Of a DNA stretch of 64,000 nucleotides, positions 1-11,900 are shown in pieces. The stretch is taken from the NCBI GenBank assembly GCA_028564705.1, contig JAPXFQ010001343.1, positions 982,001-1,046,000 on the forward strand, given 5' to 3'. The DNA is from Apricaphanius iberus. Lineage: Eukaryota; Chordata; Actinopteri; Cyprinodontiformes; Aphaniidae. The position numbers were made by a program, and so were the translations under genes. Position 1 is the first letter of the stretch. Each line of letters begins with the position of its first letter. The notes beneath the pieces are model-generated. The model made no database searches. It saw only the letters and a program-made list of their open reading frames with translations, and was not told the DNA's origin.

Positions 1-1673
1 CGCATGTTGGCATGAAGAAGGCAATAGATGTGTTCTGGAACACTCTCGTATGACATCAAACAGATCAGGTCCTAGGCATTTCCAAAAATGTTTGTAGAAC
101 TCTGAAGGTAGCCCATCCAGTCCCGGAGCTTTCCCAGTAGCCATCTGACACACAGCAGTGGTCAGCTCCTCCAGATTGATGTCAGTCCCACCAACAGTTC
201 GTTCATGCAGTCCAGATTGCAAGTTCCCTTTCTAAAAAGGGTGCTATAAAAATCTGCTGCATGCTGTTTCATGATGGTAGGACTATTTGTAATAGTGTCA
301 TCAGGTAACCGAAGATAAACCATTTGCTTTTGCATTTTTCTAAATTAAAGAAAAAAGAGGTGGGAGCACCCATGTTCTTTATGTTAGTGATCCTTGATCT
401 AACCAAGGCCCCTTTAGCTCTTTCATATAAAAAGAGCTGAGTTGTTATTTATTTTCTTTAAGTTCATCATGGCTATTACCCCCACCGCTTTCTATGTCAC
501 AAATTTCTTTTTCCAAGCTTTGAATTACCCTTTTAACTTTAGCTGTAGAATGTTTAGTATATTGCTGACAAAAAAAAATTGAGCTTGAGCTTTGCCTATT
601 TCCCACCAATCACTGTGACTTATAAAAACTTTAATTCTCCAAATTTCCCAGAATTCCTCAAACCTTGACAAAAATCTTTATCTTGACGTAGTTTAGCATT
701 GAAATGCCAGTAAGATCTACACTTAGCATTATCTGCAATATGAAAAACAAGTGTAATCAGGTGATGATCAGTGAAACCTACAGGGCTAGTAACTGAATCT
801 AAGACTCTATTCCTGAAAGTGTCTTTAATGTAAAACCTGTCCAATCTCCTGCCACTAATATTCCCATCTATACATTTAACCCGTGTATACTGTCTAGAAA
901 GAGGATTTTTAACTCTCCACGCATCCACCATTCTAAACCCAGCAATAATCTGAGATAATTTAGTGGATGATTGAAAATGAGGCTCCTCTCCTGTTCTATC
1001 TAATGTAAAATTCACTGTACAATTCCAGTCACCATCCATTACAACACAATCATCATGATGAACTTCTTTTAAGAAGTCCTCCATATTCTGAGAGATTATT
1101 AGTCTTTCTGCACCCTGGTTAGAGGCATATATGTTAAGGAAACAAAAAGTTATGCTTTTTATTTCCACTCTAACTACCAAGACTCTGCCAACCACTAATT
1201 CTGTGATGGTTAATATGTTTGCATTGAGTCCCGGTGCAAACAGAATAGCCACATCGGCAGACATGTTGGTTCCATGAGAAAAGAAAGATTGGCCCTTCCA
1301 TTCTAAACTCCAATCTTTCTAATTTGCTTTAACACTGTGAGTTTCTTGTAGAAAAATAATGTCTAATCCCTTCTGATGAATCATGTCATCAGTAACTGTT
1401 CGTTTCAGATGATCCCTCCCTCCGTTCATATTCAAAGAGCCCACCTTCAATTTATGCATAGGAATATGCTGGAGAGAAGATACAGTTAAAACAGACAGTA
1501 AGAGAAAAAACCCAGAGTGAACTAAAATCATCATTTCAGTGTTTGGAGTTTTGATCTTTTCTTTCCTTTGTTTGGCCTTAAAGTTTTCCTCAAGTTTGTT
1601 ATATGCTTTTTTTAAGCGGAACCGTTTTTTTTCATCAAGCAGATCGACGTTAACCAGCTTAGGTAAAGTCACC
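1..1673 (-). pseudogene. Tx1-like LINE ORF2, N-terminal part (endonuclease, start of RT linker)
   Basis: This is the 5' portion of a non-LTR retrotransposon ORF2 whose apurinic-type endonuclease would nick target DNA for target-primed reverse transcription. Reading leftward from about 1458 I see the APE blocks in order: VGSLNMNGG, LQETH, GDWNC, DRFYI and TDHHLI. The frame is broken by a TAG at 1319-1321 and by a frameshift near 620. Left of 620, pieces of the linker and RT start can be read in shifted frames, including a KAPGLDGL-like stretch degraded to KLRDWMGYL, and the copy runs off the window edge. The upstream half of the same LINE (ORF1) lies at 8387-9377, on the other side of the LTR element at 1674-8386. 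The endonuclease style and its ORF1 partner fit the Tx1 group of L1-superfamily LINEs. The family call is by recognition, not alignment. Confidence 0.8.
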
Positions 1674-2261
1674 TGTAGAATTAAATTTTTGTAAAAAGAT
1701 AATTCAGTGCATGTTCAAGCAGAGACAAAATGGAGCCAATTTCCAGTTCTCAGTTTTATTTTAAACAGACTAACAGACATGCAGTTTTACAGAGAAACAT
1801 GCCCATTTTCTCTGGGCCAGATAAACATCTGACGACGAATGGTTTTTCATGCCATAACTTTATAGACATCCGAAACTTCCCAGAATCTGGGCGTCTCTTC
1901 TCCCTCGGAATCTGCTCCAATCAGAACGTTTTTAAAAAGTGTCTTGACAACCACTGGTCCGTCCAGAATTATGCATTCCTAAGATGGAAGTGTCCTCCTC
2001 CTGGATCCAAGTCAAAAGTTCATTCTGAGTTTTATGGTTTTATGGTCCCGGTTCCTCCCCTACATCTGGCATCCTAAATCTACAGACATCCTGTTTTTAC
2101 AACATGCAGTAAATTACCCAAGAGTTTTATTGCTTAAAAGCTTACCCCAGTTAAAATACTGACAAAGAATATGTTTTACAACCATGAATCATATAAAACA
2201 GACTTTTACCTCTGAACGCTTAACTGTATATAAAATAGCCCCAAAAAAGTAAACTACAACA
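1674..2261 (-). repeat. 3' LTR of the LARD-like element
   Basis: 588 bp, ends TGTAGAATT...CTACAACA on the plus strand. On the sense (minus) strand it begins TGTTGTAG and ends ATTCTACA. It contains TATA-like TTTTATATA near its start and AATAAA-type polyadenylation signals further in. It matches 7792-8386 with about two substitutions and a 7-nt net indel around 2080. A 115-codon plus-strand frame inside it (1730-2077) is antisense to the LTR and is repeated in the partner LTR; I do not regard it as a gene. Confidence 0.88.
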
Positions 2262-2273
2262 AATCCCTCTTTC
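2262..2273 (-). other. Polypurine tract next to the 3' LTR
   Basis: On the minus strand the sequence GAAAGAGGGATT abuts the TGTTG start of the 3' LTR. A purine run in this place is the plus-strand DNA primer of LTR retrotransposons. It agrees with the orientation given by the primer binding site. Confidence 0.65.
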
Positions 2274-5200
2274 AATCTATTTTCAAATAGATTGATCACT
2301 CCTCTGTACTCTCCTTCAGGGTTAGTGTTTAAAACTTAAGATCTAAAACCTGTAAAGCATTTGAGAATGCAAAAAAAATGTCAAACCCAAGAAATTTTAT
2401 CAGTTTAAAACATGAAGTCTTTCATATGATACCACAACAAGACTTCCTGATTAAAATTCAAAACACAACCTGTTAAAATACCTTTTTAACCTTAACTCCC
2501 ATTACTCAAAAAATGTATATCTGTCAATTATAAATTCACCCTCTTTTGGCATTATACAAAAAATGTATTTTAACAATTCCAAAACTACTAAGTTCAAAAC
2601 CCAAAAATATAATAGTAGGTATAAGAATATCTTAAATGTGAGGAGATAATTAAATCTGACTTGACACATGTTAATACTGTGGAAGAAGCTTAGAAAACCC
2701 ATGAACATAGACATTATTACTATGTTATATTCTGAAATAAATCAAACTTAAAGTGGGAAGAACCCTGTGAAACAAAAAAATAGTTAGAAGTAACATTTTT
2801 GTTCTTTTAAAAGTTCATATCTTCTCTTCCGCACCGCTGGCATTCCGTCCAAGGCTGCTGGGAGCTGCATTCAGTAAATGTCTATAAAGGAACTGTCTTT
2901 TCCAAATGAAATCATAATCAGATGATTACAATAATAATCCCTCTTTAATGGTAAATTACTCCCGTAATTGACCATTTCCCAAACACAGCCAATTCATTCA
3001 GGTGCAGGAAGATGCGATCTGATGCCATTAAGAAAACCTGGTATGGAATCAAATGATTAATTTAACATTTACGCATTGTTTCTGAATCTTTACAGCTTAA
3101 AAAACCCATAACATGTGTCATAATAGCCAGAAACATATCCCATAAAATACGCAAAAACTAACCTAGTTAGCCTGAGTTTTTCCCACTTTAGCTGTCAGAC
3201 CCTGTAAATTTTCCAAGTATAAATTAACAAAACTAAACCTATAAATTTAAAGTATCCAATTATCTTCAAATTCACCAAACCTGGGCACGGGAACAGAACC
3301 ATGTTTTCCCATCCAGCACTCGAGACAGGCCTGGTCCTAATGGGGCAGCAGCTTTGTGCCTCTCCCCACTTCCTCAGGTGCTTGCTGTGGATAAAGCCAA
3401 GAACGTTTGTTAATCCCAGCAAATTGTCTCCTGCATTATTGTCGAAAGGCAGTTATGACAAGACATTCCACAGATAAGCAGACCAGACGTTCCATCCAGC
3501 CTCAACACAAAGCACCGAGCTTCCTGCAGCCATTGGAGTGCGTCAACAGTGGACAAACAGCCATACATGTCCCATGCCCTAATTTGGCAAATCAATATAA
3601 TCTTATTTAGTTTTACTAAACATGTCCAAACAAGTAGATCTATGGTCTGATCACAAATACAATCAAAAGTATAGAAAAACGCAGGTTAACCTCTATCAGT
3701 CAGTCTTACCCACTCTGCAAATTCCTTCATCACCCCCATAACTTTCCTGTGATGCTCCTCCCAGCAATGATAAGCACACACTCAGTCTCCAAACTCCCCA
3801 TCACTTAAGTGTACTGGATCTCTATCAAGCTGGCTCAGACAAAAAAAAAAGTTAGTAAAACAAATGCAGAGAAAAAAATAACCCAAAGCATAAAAAAAAT
3901 TATGACAACCAAAAAAATGAAACAAAATGACGGACAACTTTCGTTACAAATTTCTTATCAGACTTGTAGGCTTGTTGTGCATACAAAACCTGTCTCACTC
4001 CTTGCTCCAATTAATGTAATCGCAGACTATCAAACCTAAAGTACTTATTTATTAACACAATCCAATCTAAATTCAAAGTAACTTTTGCTTATATGATTCC
4101 TCTTTAAACAAACACAAAAAGCCAACTGGGCAAGATATTCTGGTTGTAAATAACGAAACAGTTCATACTTCAAGAACATCTGTCAGATTCTGTGAATTGA
4201 ATCAAACATAGTCAAACTGATTTGGCAACTAAAACTCCTCTTAAATTTTTGTAGGATACATAGTAGTCTAAATTCCCCTTAGCAGTAAAACAAAACAATT
4301 CAATAAAGGAGGTTCAAGAGATAAGATTTCTCTAAACAAAAACTAGTAGCATTAAAATAAAAAACAAAAACCAGCATTTTTACTGTATCCCAATTATCTC
4401 CTTCTATGTCTCAAAGTACAAACAGACATTTAATTGAAGCTTCTAAACAAATGTCAAAGAAATTACCACTGAATCATGTTTTCTTTAATCCAGCTTCTCA
4501 AATTAACATTTTCCAAAGTTCTCATTAATAAGCAGACCGCAGTTCAGAAATCTGGGTCAGAATCCAAGTTGAAAGAAATATATAAAGGTTGAGAGAGAAA
4601 GAGAAAAAAATTAAAAATAAAGAAAATAAAATCAAAACAATCTAAATAAATTGTCATTTACAGAGTCTCCACTAATCAAATGATATCTTATGCCATTATT
4701 CTATGATCAGAACTGTTCTAAAATGTTTTAGGACATGTAAATTTACTCTCAGCATCAAGTAGACTAGCTAACAATTAATGAATAACATCTGAAAGATTAA
4801 TCTTAAACTTTAAAACTAAAACTAATTCTTATTTGTCAAAACAAAATGTGCATTTAAATATATGGTAAAAAATTATTTCAATGTAGCTGCTCTAATCACA
4901 TTTTGCTTCTACATGATCAGAATAAATGAATTAGAATTTACTTCTTACTTCTAAATTAAACCATCATTTCGATCACCGCTGATATTCATTACTTGTTCTT
5001 CAACAAATCTACCAAAGAATTTAGTTGTTACTTTCAATCCTTAGACCAATTCCAAATTTATCCCCAGCCTGTTTAAAAACAAACTGATGCCTTAAAGATG
5101 ACTCTGTGTTTTAATGTTTTCCTTTTTTTTTCAAACTCAAACATTCAAATCCCACTAGTTTAGAAAATATCACTATGATAAGTATTGTTTTGCATGGTAA

Positions 5201-7309
5201 AAACATTCAATTTGTAACAGAATTGAAATATGCTGGGTTACTCCTTGAACCCCAGTTGAAATTTGATAAATCCAATAAGCATTTAGTGTCCACAAAATCC
5301 TTAAGAATGTTCAATTGTGTAAATAATTTAACACCAGTCTCCTTTAGGTCATTCATTCAGAGACTAAGCTATATTTCTAAAGTCTATAGAGCCATCAGAA
5401 ATAGGCCAAACATAATTTTAGCATAAATGATACTTATTTAAATCACAGAAAGAGTTCATAAACTGTTTGTGGTCTCAGATAAGAATATATGCAGTTCTGA
5501 GAAGTTTTACTCTGTACCATTCAACACGGTGCTTATTAAAATAATTTAAACCAGTTTTTGCTTTCCAATTAACACCGTTTGCTTTTCGTTCTATTCTTAT
5601 AATTAATGCTTATAGCTTTATCTTTATTAAGGCCAACTTAATCAAATCCTGCTTAGATCAATCAAAAAGCAACAAATCCACCTAATTAAAGATTCAAAAA
5701 ATGCAACTTTTATTTTGACTATAAACTCCCCTCTTTTTAATTTTAAAGATGAAATCAAAAATTAAAACTTCACCAAGTCAGAATCGACTCATGAGTAACT
5801 GTTCTTAGTCATTTGCGTTTAATTGTAACATGCATCATTATCCCAATAAATGTACATGCTCTCCTCATGTGATAAATTGAGCCTTCTCTGGCAAAACCAG
5901 TTAACTAAATTCAGCATGTACTTCTTAATCCTTAATCTCCGTATTATAACAGTTCAGTTAAATGTGAAACACCTTAAATTGCCCTTCGTAGAAAATGTGC
6001 TAAAACGTTGCCGAAGGGAGTCCAAATGAGTTGCAAACAAAATTTATCTGAGCAGTTATTTTGAGGCCGTTTTCTAACAAACGTCCAGTCATGTCATAAA
6101 ATATTACATCCTAATTAACCAGAAAAATTTAACAAAATCCAAATTCGTTTAAGTCTTAACAAGGCAATCGTCTGCAGGAGTCTGTAATCACTTTCTATCC
6201 AAAATCAACTTTTAGCTTACAACACACAGAACATGCAGTTATGTTTAACCACAAAACACATTGACACACAAAAGCAAAAACGCTAGCATAGCACAGCAGC
6301 CTACAGCAACGTGCTACCGGTAACCCTCTTTGTCCAACGAAACCTAAAACAGTACAAAACGTACGGCGAAAACACTCAAGAACATCGCAACACACACTTT
6401 AGAAAATTACATACCGCAATGCCAGGTCGTAATCCGCACAATTTATACCACTTTACCAAACTTTAATTCGGCCCAAACAAAACAATCTCCTGTTCTTCCA
6501 ACACGGACTGAAACACATTTTTCCAAACAGCCGTCCCGCACAGAAAACACCGAATCTACAACATCCGTTACAGCCCAAAACCATTAACAAAAAACACAAC
6601 ATTATAAGCGGTGACTTTTAGACCTTAGTAAATTATTTTTTCGCTGAGGTTTACACCAATCTGTCACAATTTTCGTAGTCTGTTCTGAGAAATTTCCCGG
6701 CGCCGGCCTCCAGAAAACCACTCAAAAGACTCGAACAGATGGCAGAAAACCTCCTATTACCACTAATTTATTTATCAAAACATATAGTCAAAGCTGTTGT
6801 ATGTTAGCCGTGCCATTAAGCAGAAAATCACGCAGAATTCGCTCCGCCATCTCACCACCTAGCTTGGGCGTCCGCTCTGATGGCCTGTTGTAAATGTTCA
6901 CAACTAATTCTTATAGACTTTTCAATTTCAGTTATCCATCATATTTAGTTATATATTTATGTATCTATTTTAATGATTTTATTATACCCGAGTTCATTAT
7001 TTATACTATAACATTTTAACACAAACGTAACATCTCCAGCACGTCTCGCAAAGCGCCTGCGTAAAAAACCATCTCACACACACACATACGCACACACATA
7101 CACAGGCGCATGCGCATCACACACCAGCTCGTCACCTCAAAACATCAAATACAGTACTTTTACAATATTATTAAAAACTAACCTCAATCGTACACACCAA
7201 AAGTCGGACCATCAATCACAATCCAATTCACGTGGCTCAATCGTGTGTTTGGAAGATACGCCGGCTTCAACAAGGTAATCCGTACAGATTACGGTAGGGC
7301 TCCCCGGCT

Positions 7310-7636
7310 CTACCGCAATCCACTGCGTTTGCCAGCCTTGAAGAATCTACGACAGCGTCCTGTCGAAGTCGAGATGCCAATTCTCAAGCCCCGATCCGCA
7401 CTTTGGTCGGCCCCGATTTTGAGTCGTTGAAGGGACCGCACCATCCGGTCCATCTGCTCCATTGTCCTGCAGAGTAACAAACACCATCTCCAGGCAGGCA
7501 CTGGTGTTTCTCTGCGGAGCGCAAAGAAGGTCGCAATCATGCGCAGAACAGAGAGACAGACAAAAACAGCAGCTTCAACTACGGGGCCCGAAACAGTTAA
7601 TCTGCTCAAAACAAAAAAAACATATTTAACTTGCAT
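7310..7636 (-). other. Unrecognised 108-codon leader frame in the LARD-like element
   Basis: This is the longest sense frame of the element and lies about 140 nt downstream of the primer binding site, where gag would begin in an autonomous relative. The region is clearly more GC-rich than the rest of the interior. The N-terminal 35 residues are hydrophobic. The C-terminal half is basic, with segments such as MEQMDRMVRSLQRL and RCRRFFKAGKR. I see no capsid major-homology motif and no zinc knuckle. It may be a relic of the gag start, a packaging-signal region that is open by chance, or noise. Confidence 0.25.
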
Positions 7637-7771
7637 GACAACATTTACCCAATGTTAGATTAACCAATCAACAGAATTAAAAACTACGCAACTCTGCGCA
7701 AATTGTCAATAGAGCAAATACGTGTCCATTAATTAATTTAAAAAATAACTGGATCTTGGTCCAAACTCTGC

Positions 7772-7789
7772 ACACGTTCGGGGTCACCA
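7772..7789 (-). other. Primer binding site, tRNA-Trp type
   Basis: The minus strand reads TGGTGACCCCGAACGTG two bases after the LTR. The 3' end of vertebrate tRNA-Trp (CACGTCGGGGTCACCA) is complementary to TGGTGACCCCGACGTG, so the match is complete except for one extra A. This site primes minus-strand DNA synthesis. Confidence 0.8.
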
Positions 7790-7791
7790 TT

Positions 7792-8386
7792 TGTAGAATT
7801 AAATTTTTGTAAAAAGATAATTCAGTGCATGTTCAAGCAGAGACAAAATAGAGCCAATTTCCAGTTCTCAGTTTTATTTTAAACAGACTAACAGACATGC
7901 AGTTTTACAGAGAAACATGCCCATTTTCTCTGGGCCAGATAAACATCTGACGACGAATGGTTTTTCATGCCATAACTTTATAGACATCCGAAACTTCCCA
8001 GAATCTGGGCGTCTCTTCTCCCTCGGAATCTGCTCCAATCAGAACGTTTTTAAAAAGTGTCTTGACAACCACTGGTCCGTCCAGAATTATGCATTCCTAA
8101 GATGGAAGTGTCCTCCTCCTGGATCCAAGTCAAAAGTTCATTCTGAGTTTTATGGTTTTATGGTCCCGGTTCCTCCCCTACATCTGGCATCCTAAATCTA
8201 CATCCTAAATCTATCCTGTTTTTACAACATGCAGTAAATTACCCAATAGTTTTATTGCTTAAAAGCTTACCCCAGTTAAAATACTGACAAAGAATATGTT
8301 TTACAACCATGAATCATATAAAACAGACTTTTACCTCTGAACGCTTAACTGTATATAAAATAGCCCCAAAAAAGTAAACTACAACA
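7792..8386 (-). repeat. 5' LTR of the LARD-like element
   Basis: 595 bp, same ends as 1674-2261. It differs by G to A in the AAAT[G/A]GAGCC segment, by G to T in CCAA[G/T]AGTTT, and by a short duplication around 8200 (CATCCTAAATCTA repeated). The near identity dates the insertion as recent. A 92-codon antisense frame (7917-8195) is the counterpart of the one in the other LTR. Confidence 0.88.
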
Positions 8387-9377
8387 CACCGCACTTCTAA
8401 CAAACTTATCGACATCGGGAAAATAATCTGTAATCTTCACCGATTTTCCAAAAGTCTCATCAAGAAAGCAGTTAATTTCTTCTAGAGTATAAAAATCTCC
8501 AGACTGTGTGTCTGCAATAGAAGTGCAGTCGGAGTCAGTTTCAGACTCCATCTCATCTGCAACAGCAGGAGCCTCAGCAGCACCTGCAGCTGCAGATGCC
8601 GCCTCTGCATCCACAGAGGAACGCTCCTGCCTTTCAAACGTAGCATCATTAATGTCGGTTAAATTAATGGGGTTTTCAGTTTCAATAGAGACACTTGGCC
8701 TTTCACTAGCATCTTTAGGATCCGCTATCGTCCTGGTCCGCTGCTGAAGGGGCGTCTCCTCTTCCGCAGCGGCCGAAGCCCCAGCAGCTACGGCTGTCAC
8801 ATCGACCCGCTCCTCGGTTGACTTATGGGGACAGTTCTGCTTTTTATGCCCGACATCACTACATTCAAAACATTTCATGCTGCCAGAGCTTGCATAAACC
8901 ATATAATAACCATTCTCATGTTTTACTCGAAAAGAAACTTCGAGCGTCTGCGACAGTGAATTAAAAAACATAAACACCTGCCACCTGAAAGACTGCACAT
9001 GTCTAAGCTTTACACTTTTGCATCCAAGCCCGACTGTCCAGAAAGAAATCGCTATTTTCCCGAATCGCTGTAGTTCTCGCTCCAACGATCCGTTGGGTAT
9101 GAACGGGGGAACACCTGAGATCGTAATCCGAGTCGAGGGCACAGCCAGCGGTGACACCTTTAGGTATTCACCATTCAAAGTAACTCCACTCACGATCAAG
9201 TCAGTCACAAACTGTTCATGTCTAAGAAACACAACCACCCCCTTATTCATTCTGGACACATACACCAAATTGTCATGGCCCACCAAAATCTCCAGCAGCC
9301 AGGAGAACATTTTCTACCGGGATAGATGGGTAGGGCTGTAGCCGAACTCCATTTCTCAAAGAGAGGGGCGGCGCCAT
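8387..9377 (-). pseudogene. Tx1-like LINE ORF1 (nucleic-acid-binding protein with CCHC knuckle)
   Basis: ORF1 of the LINE whose ORF2 lies at 1-1673; such proteins bind LINE RNA and accompany it to the target. The likely start is the ATG at 9375-9377 (MAPPLSLRNGVRL). A one-base frameshift near 9280 moves reading into the long frame that runs from 9310 leftward. That frame shows an RRM-like segment (RITISGVPPFIPNGSLE, then LQRFGKI) and a single CCHC zinc knuckle, CFECSDVGHKKQNC (C-x2-C-x4-H-x4-C). An acidic, alanine-rich tail with SETDSDCTSI follows. The LTR element cuts ORF1 at 8386; residues after FVRSAV in the open frame are LTR sequence. Removing the element and one CACC copy keeps the frame open into the endonuclease region at 1672 and below. 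Confidence 0.82.
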
Positions 9378-9539
9378 CCCCACAAGCAAACAGCGCTATA
9401 AGCGCTAAAAACTCAAAAAATAACCAAGAATTATAGAAAACAATGTGAACAAGTAAGAAAAAAGTTTGGAAAAACGGTAAGAAAACACTCTTTCACTCTC
9501 TCTATCAGACTCACCACATGCAGCAGCACCACCGTCACC
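9378..9539. other. Likely LINE 5' UTR and junction, no gene
   Basis: This segment lies upstream of the Tx1-like ORF1 start and before the gypsy gag relic. It could be 5' UTR of the LINE. I see no motif that sets the boundary. Confidence 0.3.
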
Positions 9540-9870
9540 AACAAATGCTCACGGAAGAAAGAAAGAAAGCTCCTTTTACAGCGGCACAGTTCCAGCCGTA
9601 TTCGCAGCCACAATCCATAAATCAACCGAAACTTACGGAATGGGTTCCTCAGCTCAAATTCCACAACTGTTTCGCGGATTGCTCCTCGCTTAATTTCGGA
9701 CAGAAGGTTTGCTCAAACTGATTGCTAAATTCTTCAAAGGAGTAATCCGTGATGTTGTCTAAATCAAAGAGGGCCTGAGCCCATTGTAAAAATGTGCCCC
9801 TAAAGAGAGTGACTATGTAAGGTATCTTATTAGATTCCTCCCTTCCAGAAATATTGTAATAAGGAAGCAG
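9540..9870 (-). pseudogene. Ty3/gypsy gag fragment
   Basis: Reading leftward from about 9860, about 75 codons are open without a start. They spell a retrotransposon gag (capsid) segment: KIPYIVTLFRGTFLQWAQAL, then FEEFSNQFEQTF and KQLWNLS. After an in-frame TGA at about 9650 the same family pattern can still be followed (GTHSV, YGWNCAAVKGAFF) with further stops. The F-x-G-x-A/F-LQWA...F...F layout is that of the Retrotrans_gag family. No LTR, primer site or pol is attached, so this is an isolated relic. The long antisense frame 9518-9721 is its shadow. Confidence 0.6.
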
Positions 9871-10311
9871 TGAGGAGAGAGGTGAGTGAAGGCAATGGCT
9901 TCATATCAGCCAGTAGGTTGTGTCTGTGAGTTCTGCTCTTACTTGGGAGGTGATTGGTCGAGCCTGCAATGGAAGCTTGGATGGAGATGGGAAGCTGCGG
10001 CAAGCAGAAGTGTGAGTGTGGAGGCTGGAATCATTTTCCCTTGTCCTTTTCGGTTCCAGGAAAGACGAGTGAAGACGGTGGACCGGCAGATGAGAGCCCG
10101 ACTGGCACATTTCCAGAGGTGCAGCGGGGAAAAGATGGTAACAGTCCTAAAGGAGCAGACGCTCGAGGCTGCTGACTGCAGCGGGAGGACGGACATATCC
10201 AGGCAACCAGGAAACCAGCATAACTAGAGGAAGAGAAAATAGGAGAAGATAAGTCTTTTGACACTAGAGAACTTAGAACTAGGTTTAAAAAGCCGTTTGT
10301 TTACCTCATAA
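9871..10311. other. Unassigned stretch, relatively GC-rich
   Basis: Several short frames overlap on both strands at 9886-10264, as expected of GC-richer DNA. None shows a motif I recognise. It may be more of the gypsy element whose gag relic lies immediately left. Confidence 0.3.
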
Positions 10312-11405
10312 GGGGCCTTATTTATCAACGGTTTGTGCTTGTTAAGCCTCCGCGCAAACCATTGATAAAATCGCAAAAACAGGCTGAAGCTGATCTATCA
10401 ACACAGTGCAGCATGCATTGTGCCTGTTAAACCCGCATTAAGATGCACGCAATCCATTTAGCGCTTTTGCCCTTATGCAATCTGGGCGTTTCTGTAAGAA
10501 GACACAAAATATTGGGAGGAGAATTGACAAATAAGTAGGTGTTCCATGCACAGTGTGATTTACTAAGCATAAAAATGTTTGCACCGGCTAATTTAGCATC
10601 TATTTTTAGTAGTTCTGAAAAGCATGTCTTAATTTTGTGCTACAACAATCAACACAGGTTTATTATTGACAAACAAAAAATGTAATTAACACACAATATA
10701 CCCTAAGAGTAATTAACACTGTAATTGACATAAACCTGACAGACATGTAAATATTTACCCGTTTTCCCCCTAGAGACGCATCATAACTCACGTCTTCACC
10801 TGGTGAAGACACGCTGAGTGCACAGTGAGTTATGATTCTCAGTACTTTCCCCCTTAGTGGATAACCTTCCTGGAGTCCAATAAATAACATGTAGTAATCA
10901 TATACAATACCACAATGACAATTAGCATTATATAAGACATTTTAAAAACAAAATTCAGACATGCTTCAGTTTTTATCAGTCTAACCCTGCAATACGATAT
11001 GTGTATGCACTAGAGAGCAGTGCATGTACACCGCATGCATAACATTTATTACTGACAAACGAAAAACAGAATTCAAAACATTCTAGTCTAAAAGTAATTA
11101 TTTCTTTAACAGCCAAAGAATTTATACATGCGTGACCCCCGCCCTCCTTTTTTGTGCCAAAGACGCATTATGAATCCTGCACATATTCCTCTTCTCTCTA
11201 GCTGTAGTGTAAGTAAGTAAGTAAGTAAAGTTTATTTATACAGCGGAACTTGCATTAGCAGCCGCAAACACCTCAAATGAATAGTGCTTCTTGTGCCTGA
11301 TATTAATTGCTCTCGCAATCTTAGTAAATTATCCACAAAATAAGGACAACCAACTCGTGCAATTTTGCGGTCATTATCAGGAATCTTGATAAATGCAGCC
11401 CAAGA
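10312..11405. mobile_element. Possible non-autonomous DNA transposon with degenerate terminal repeats
   Basis: The left end reads GGGGCCTTATTTATCAA. Near 11385-11405 the complementary strand reads GGGCTGCATTTATCAAG. The two are in inverted orientation and share ATTTATCAA plus the leading GGG. The interior has no long frame. It includes a short GTAA repeat at 11213-11228 followed by AAGTTTATTTATA. I could not find a clean target duplication, so ends and superfamily stay open. Confidence 0.35.
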
Positions 11406-11542
11406 TGTTTAAAGTGCAATTCACCCCAAAATCAACTATTTTGTTGTTGATAAACTGTGTAAATGAGTGTATAATAGCACTGTTTACATGACATAATTTT
11501 ATGTATTTTAGTAAATTTTAGTGAAAATATTAATTTTGTACC

Positions 11543-11900
11543 AATTTAATTCACTTTTATTTATATAGCGCCAATTCACAACAAATGTAATCTCAATGCA
11601 CAATACAATTATACAAACATTCCAATCAGTTAAAAGTTTTCTATATAAGGGATCCCAGGAGATTGCGATGAGACATCGACGTGAGGTTGTGCCCGCATCA
11701 TGCAGACTCCAACCACAGTAATTCCTCAGCAATCCCTCATACTGAGCAAGCATGTATCAACAGTGGAGAGGAAAAACTCCCCTCTAACAGGAAGAAACCT
11801 CCGGCAGAACCTGGCTCAGTATAAGCGGTCATCTACCATGACTGTCTGGGGGTTGGAGAAGACAGAAAAGAGACAGCATGGAGGATGCTCGGCCACTTTG
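11543..11900 (-). repeat. L2 LINE 3' UTR, 5'-truncated copy
   Basis: On the minus strand the copy ends with GGCGCTATATAAATAAA near 11555. It includes the conserved blocks seen in the other L2 copies here: CTCAGCAATCCCTCATACTGAGCAAGC-type sequence around 11725-11752, then GGAAAAACTCC and AACAGGAAGAAACCTCC at about 11770-11805. It is more diverged than the copies at 20.5 and 59.2 kb and loses similarity near 11900. Confidence 0.7.

Larger units (their letters stand above)
1674..8386 (-). mobile_element. Young non-autonomous LTR retrotransposon (LARD-like) inserted in the Tx1-like LINE
   Basis: The element runs from TG at 1674 to CA at 8386 and is flanked by CACC at 1670-1673 and 8387-8390. It has two direct LTRs of 588 and 595 bp. 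On the minus strand the left-hand LTR (7792-8386) is followed after 2 nt by a primer binding site and the other LTR is preceded by a purine tract, which fixes the orientation. The two LTRs differ by about two substitutions and one small indel, so the insertion is recent. The 5.5-kb interior (2262-7791) is AT-rich and has no recognisable gag, protease, RT, RNase H or integrase. Its longest frame in sense is 108 codons at 7310-7636, of unknown function. I infer a LARD-type element mobilised in trans by an autonomous relative that is not in this window. A heavily decayed pol could escape visual reading, but the young LTRs argue against long decay. Confidence 0.85.

Noticed and set aside
1730..2077. 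115-codon plus-strand frame, repeated as a 92-codon frame at 7917-8195
   Set aside because: Both lie inside the two LTRs, antisense to the element. The apparent conservation is simply LTR identity.
9886..10264. Cluster of overlapping frames on both strands
   Set aside because: GC-richer DNA opens all frames at once; no domain or splice pattern supports a gene.
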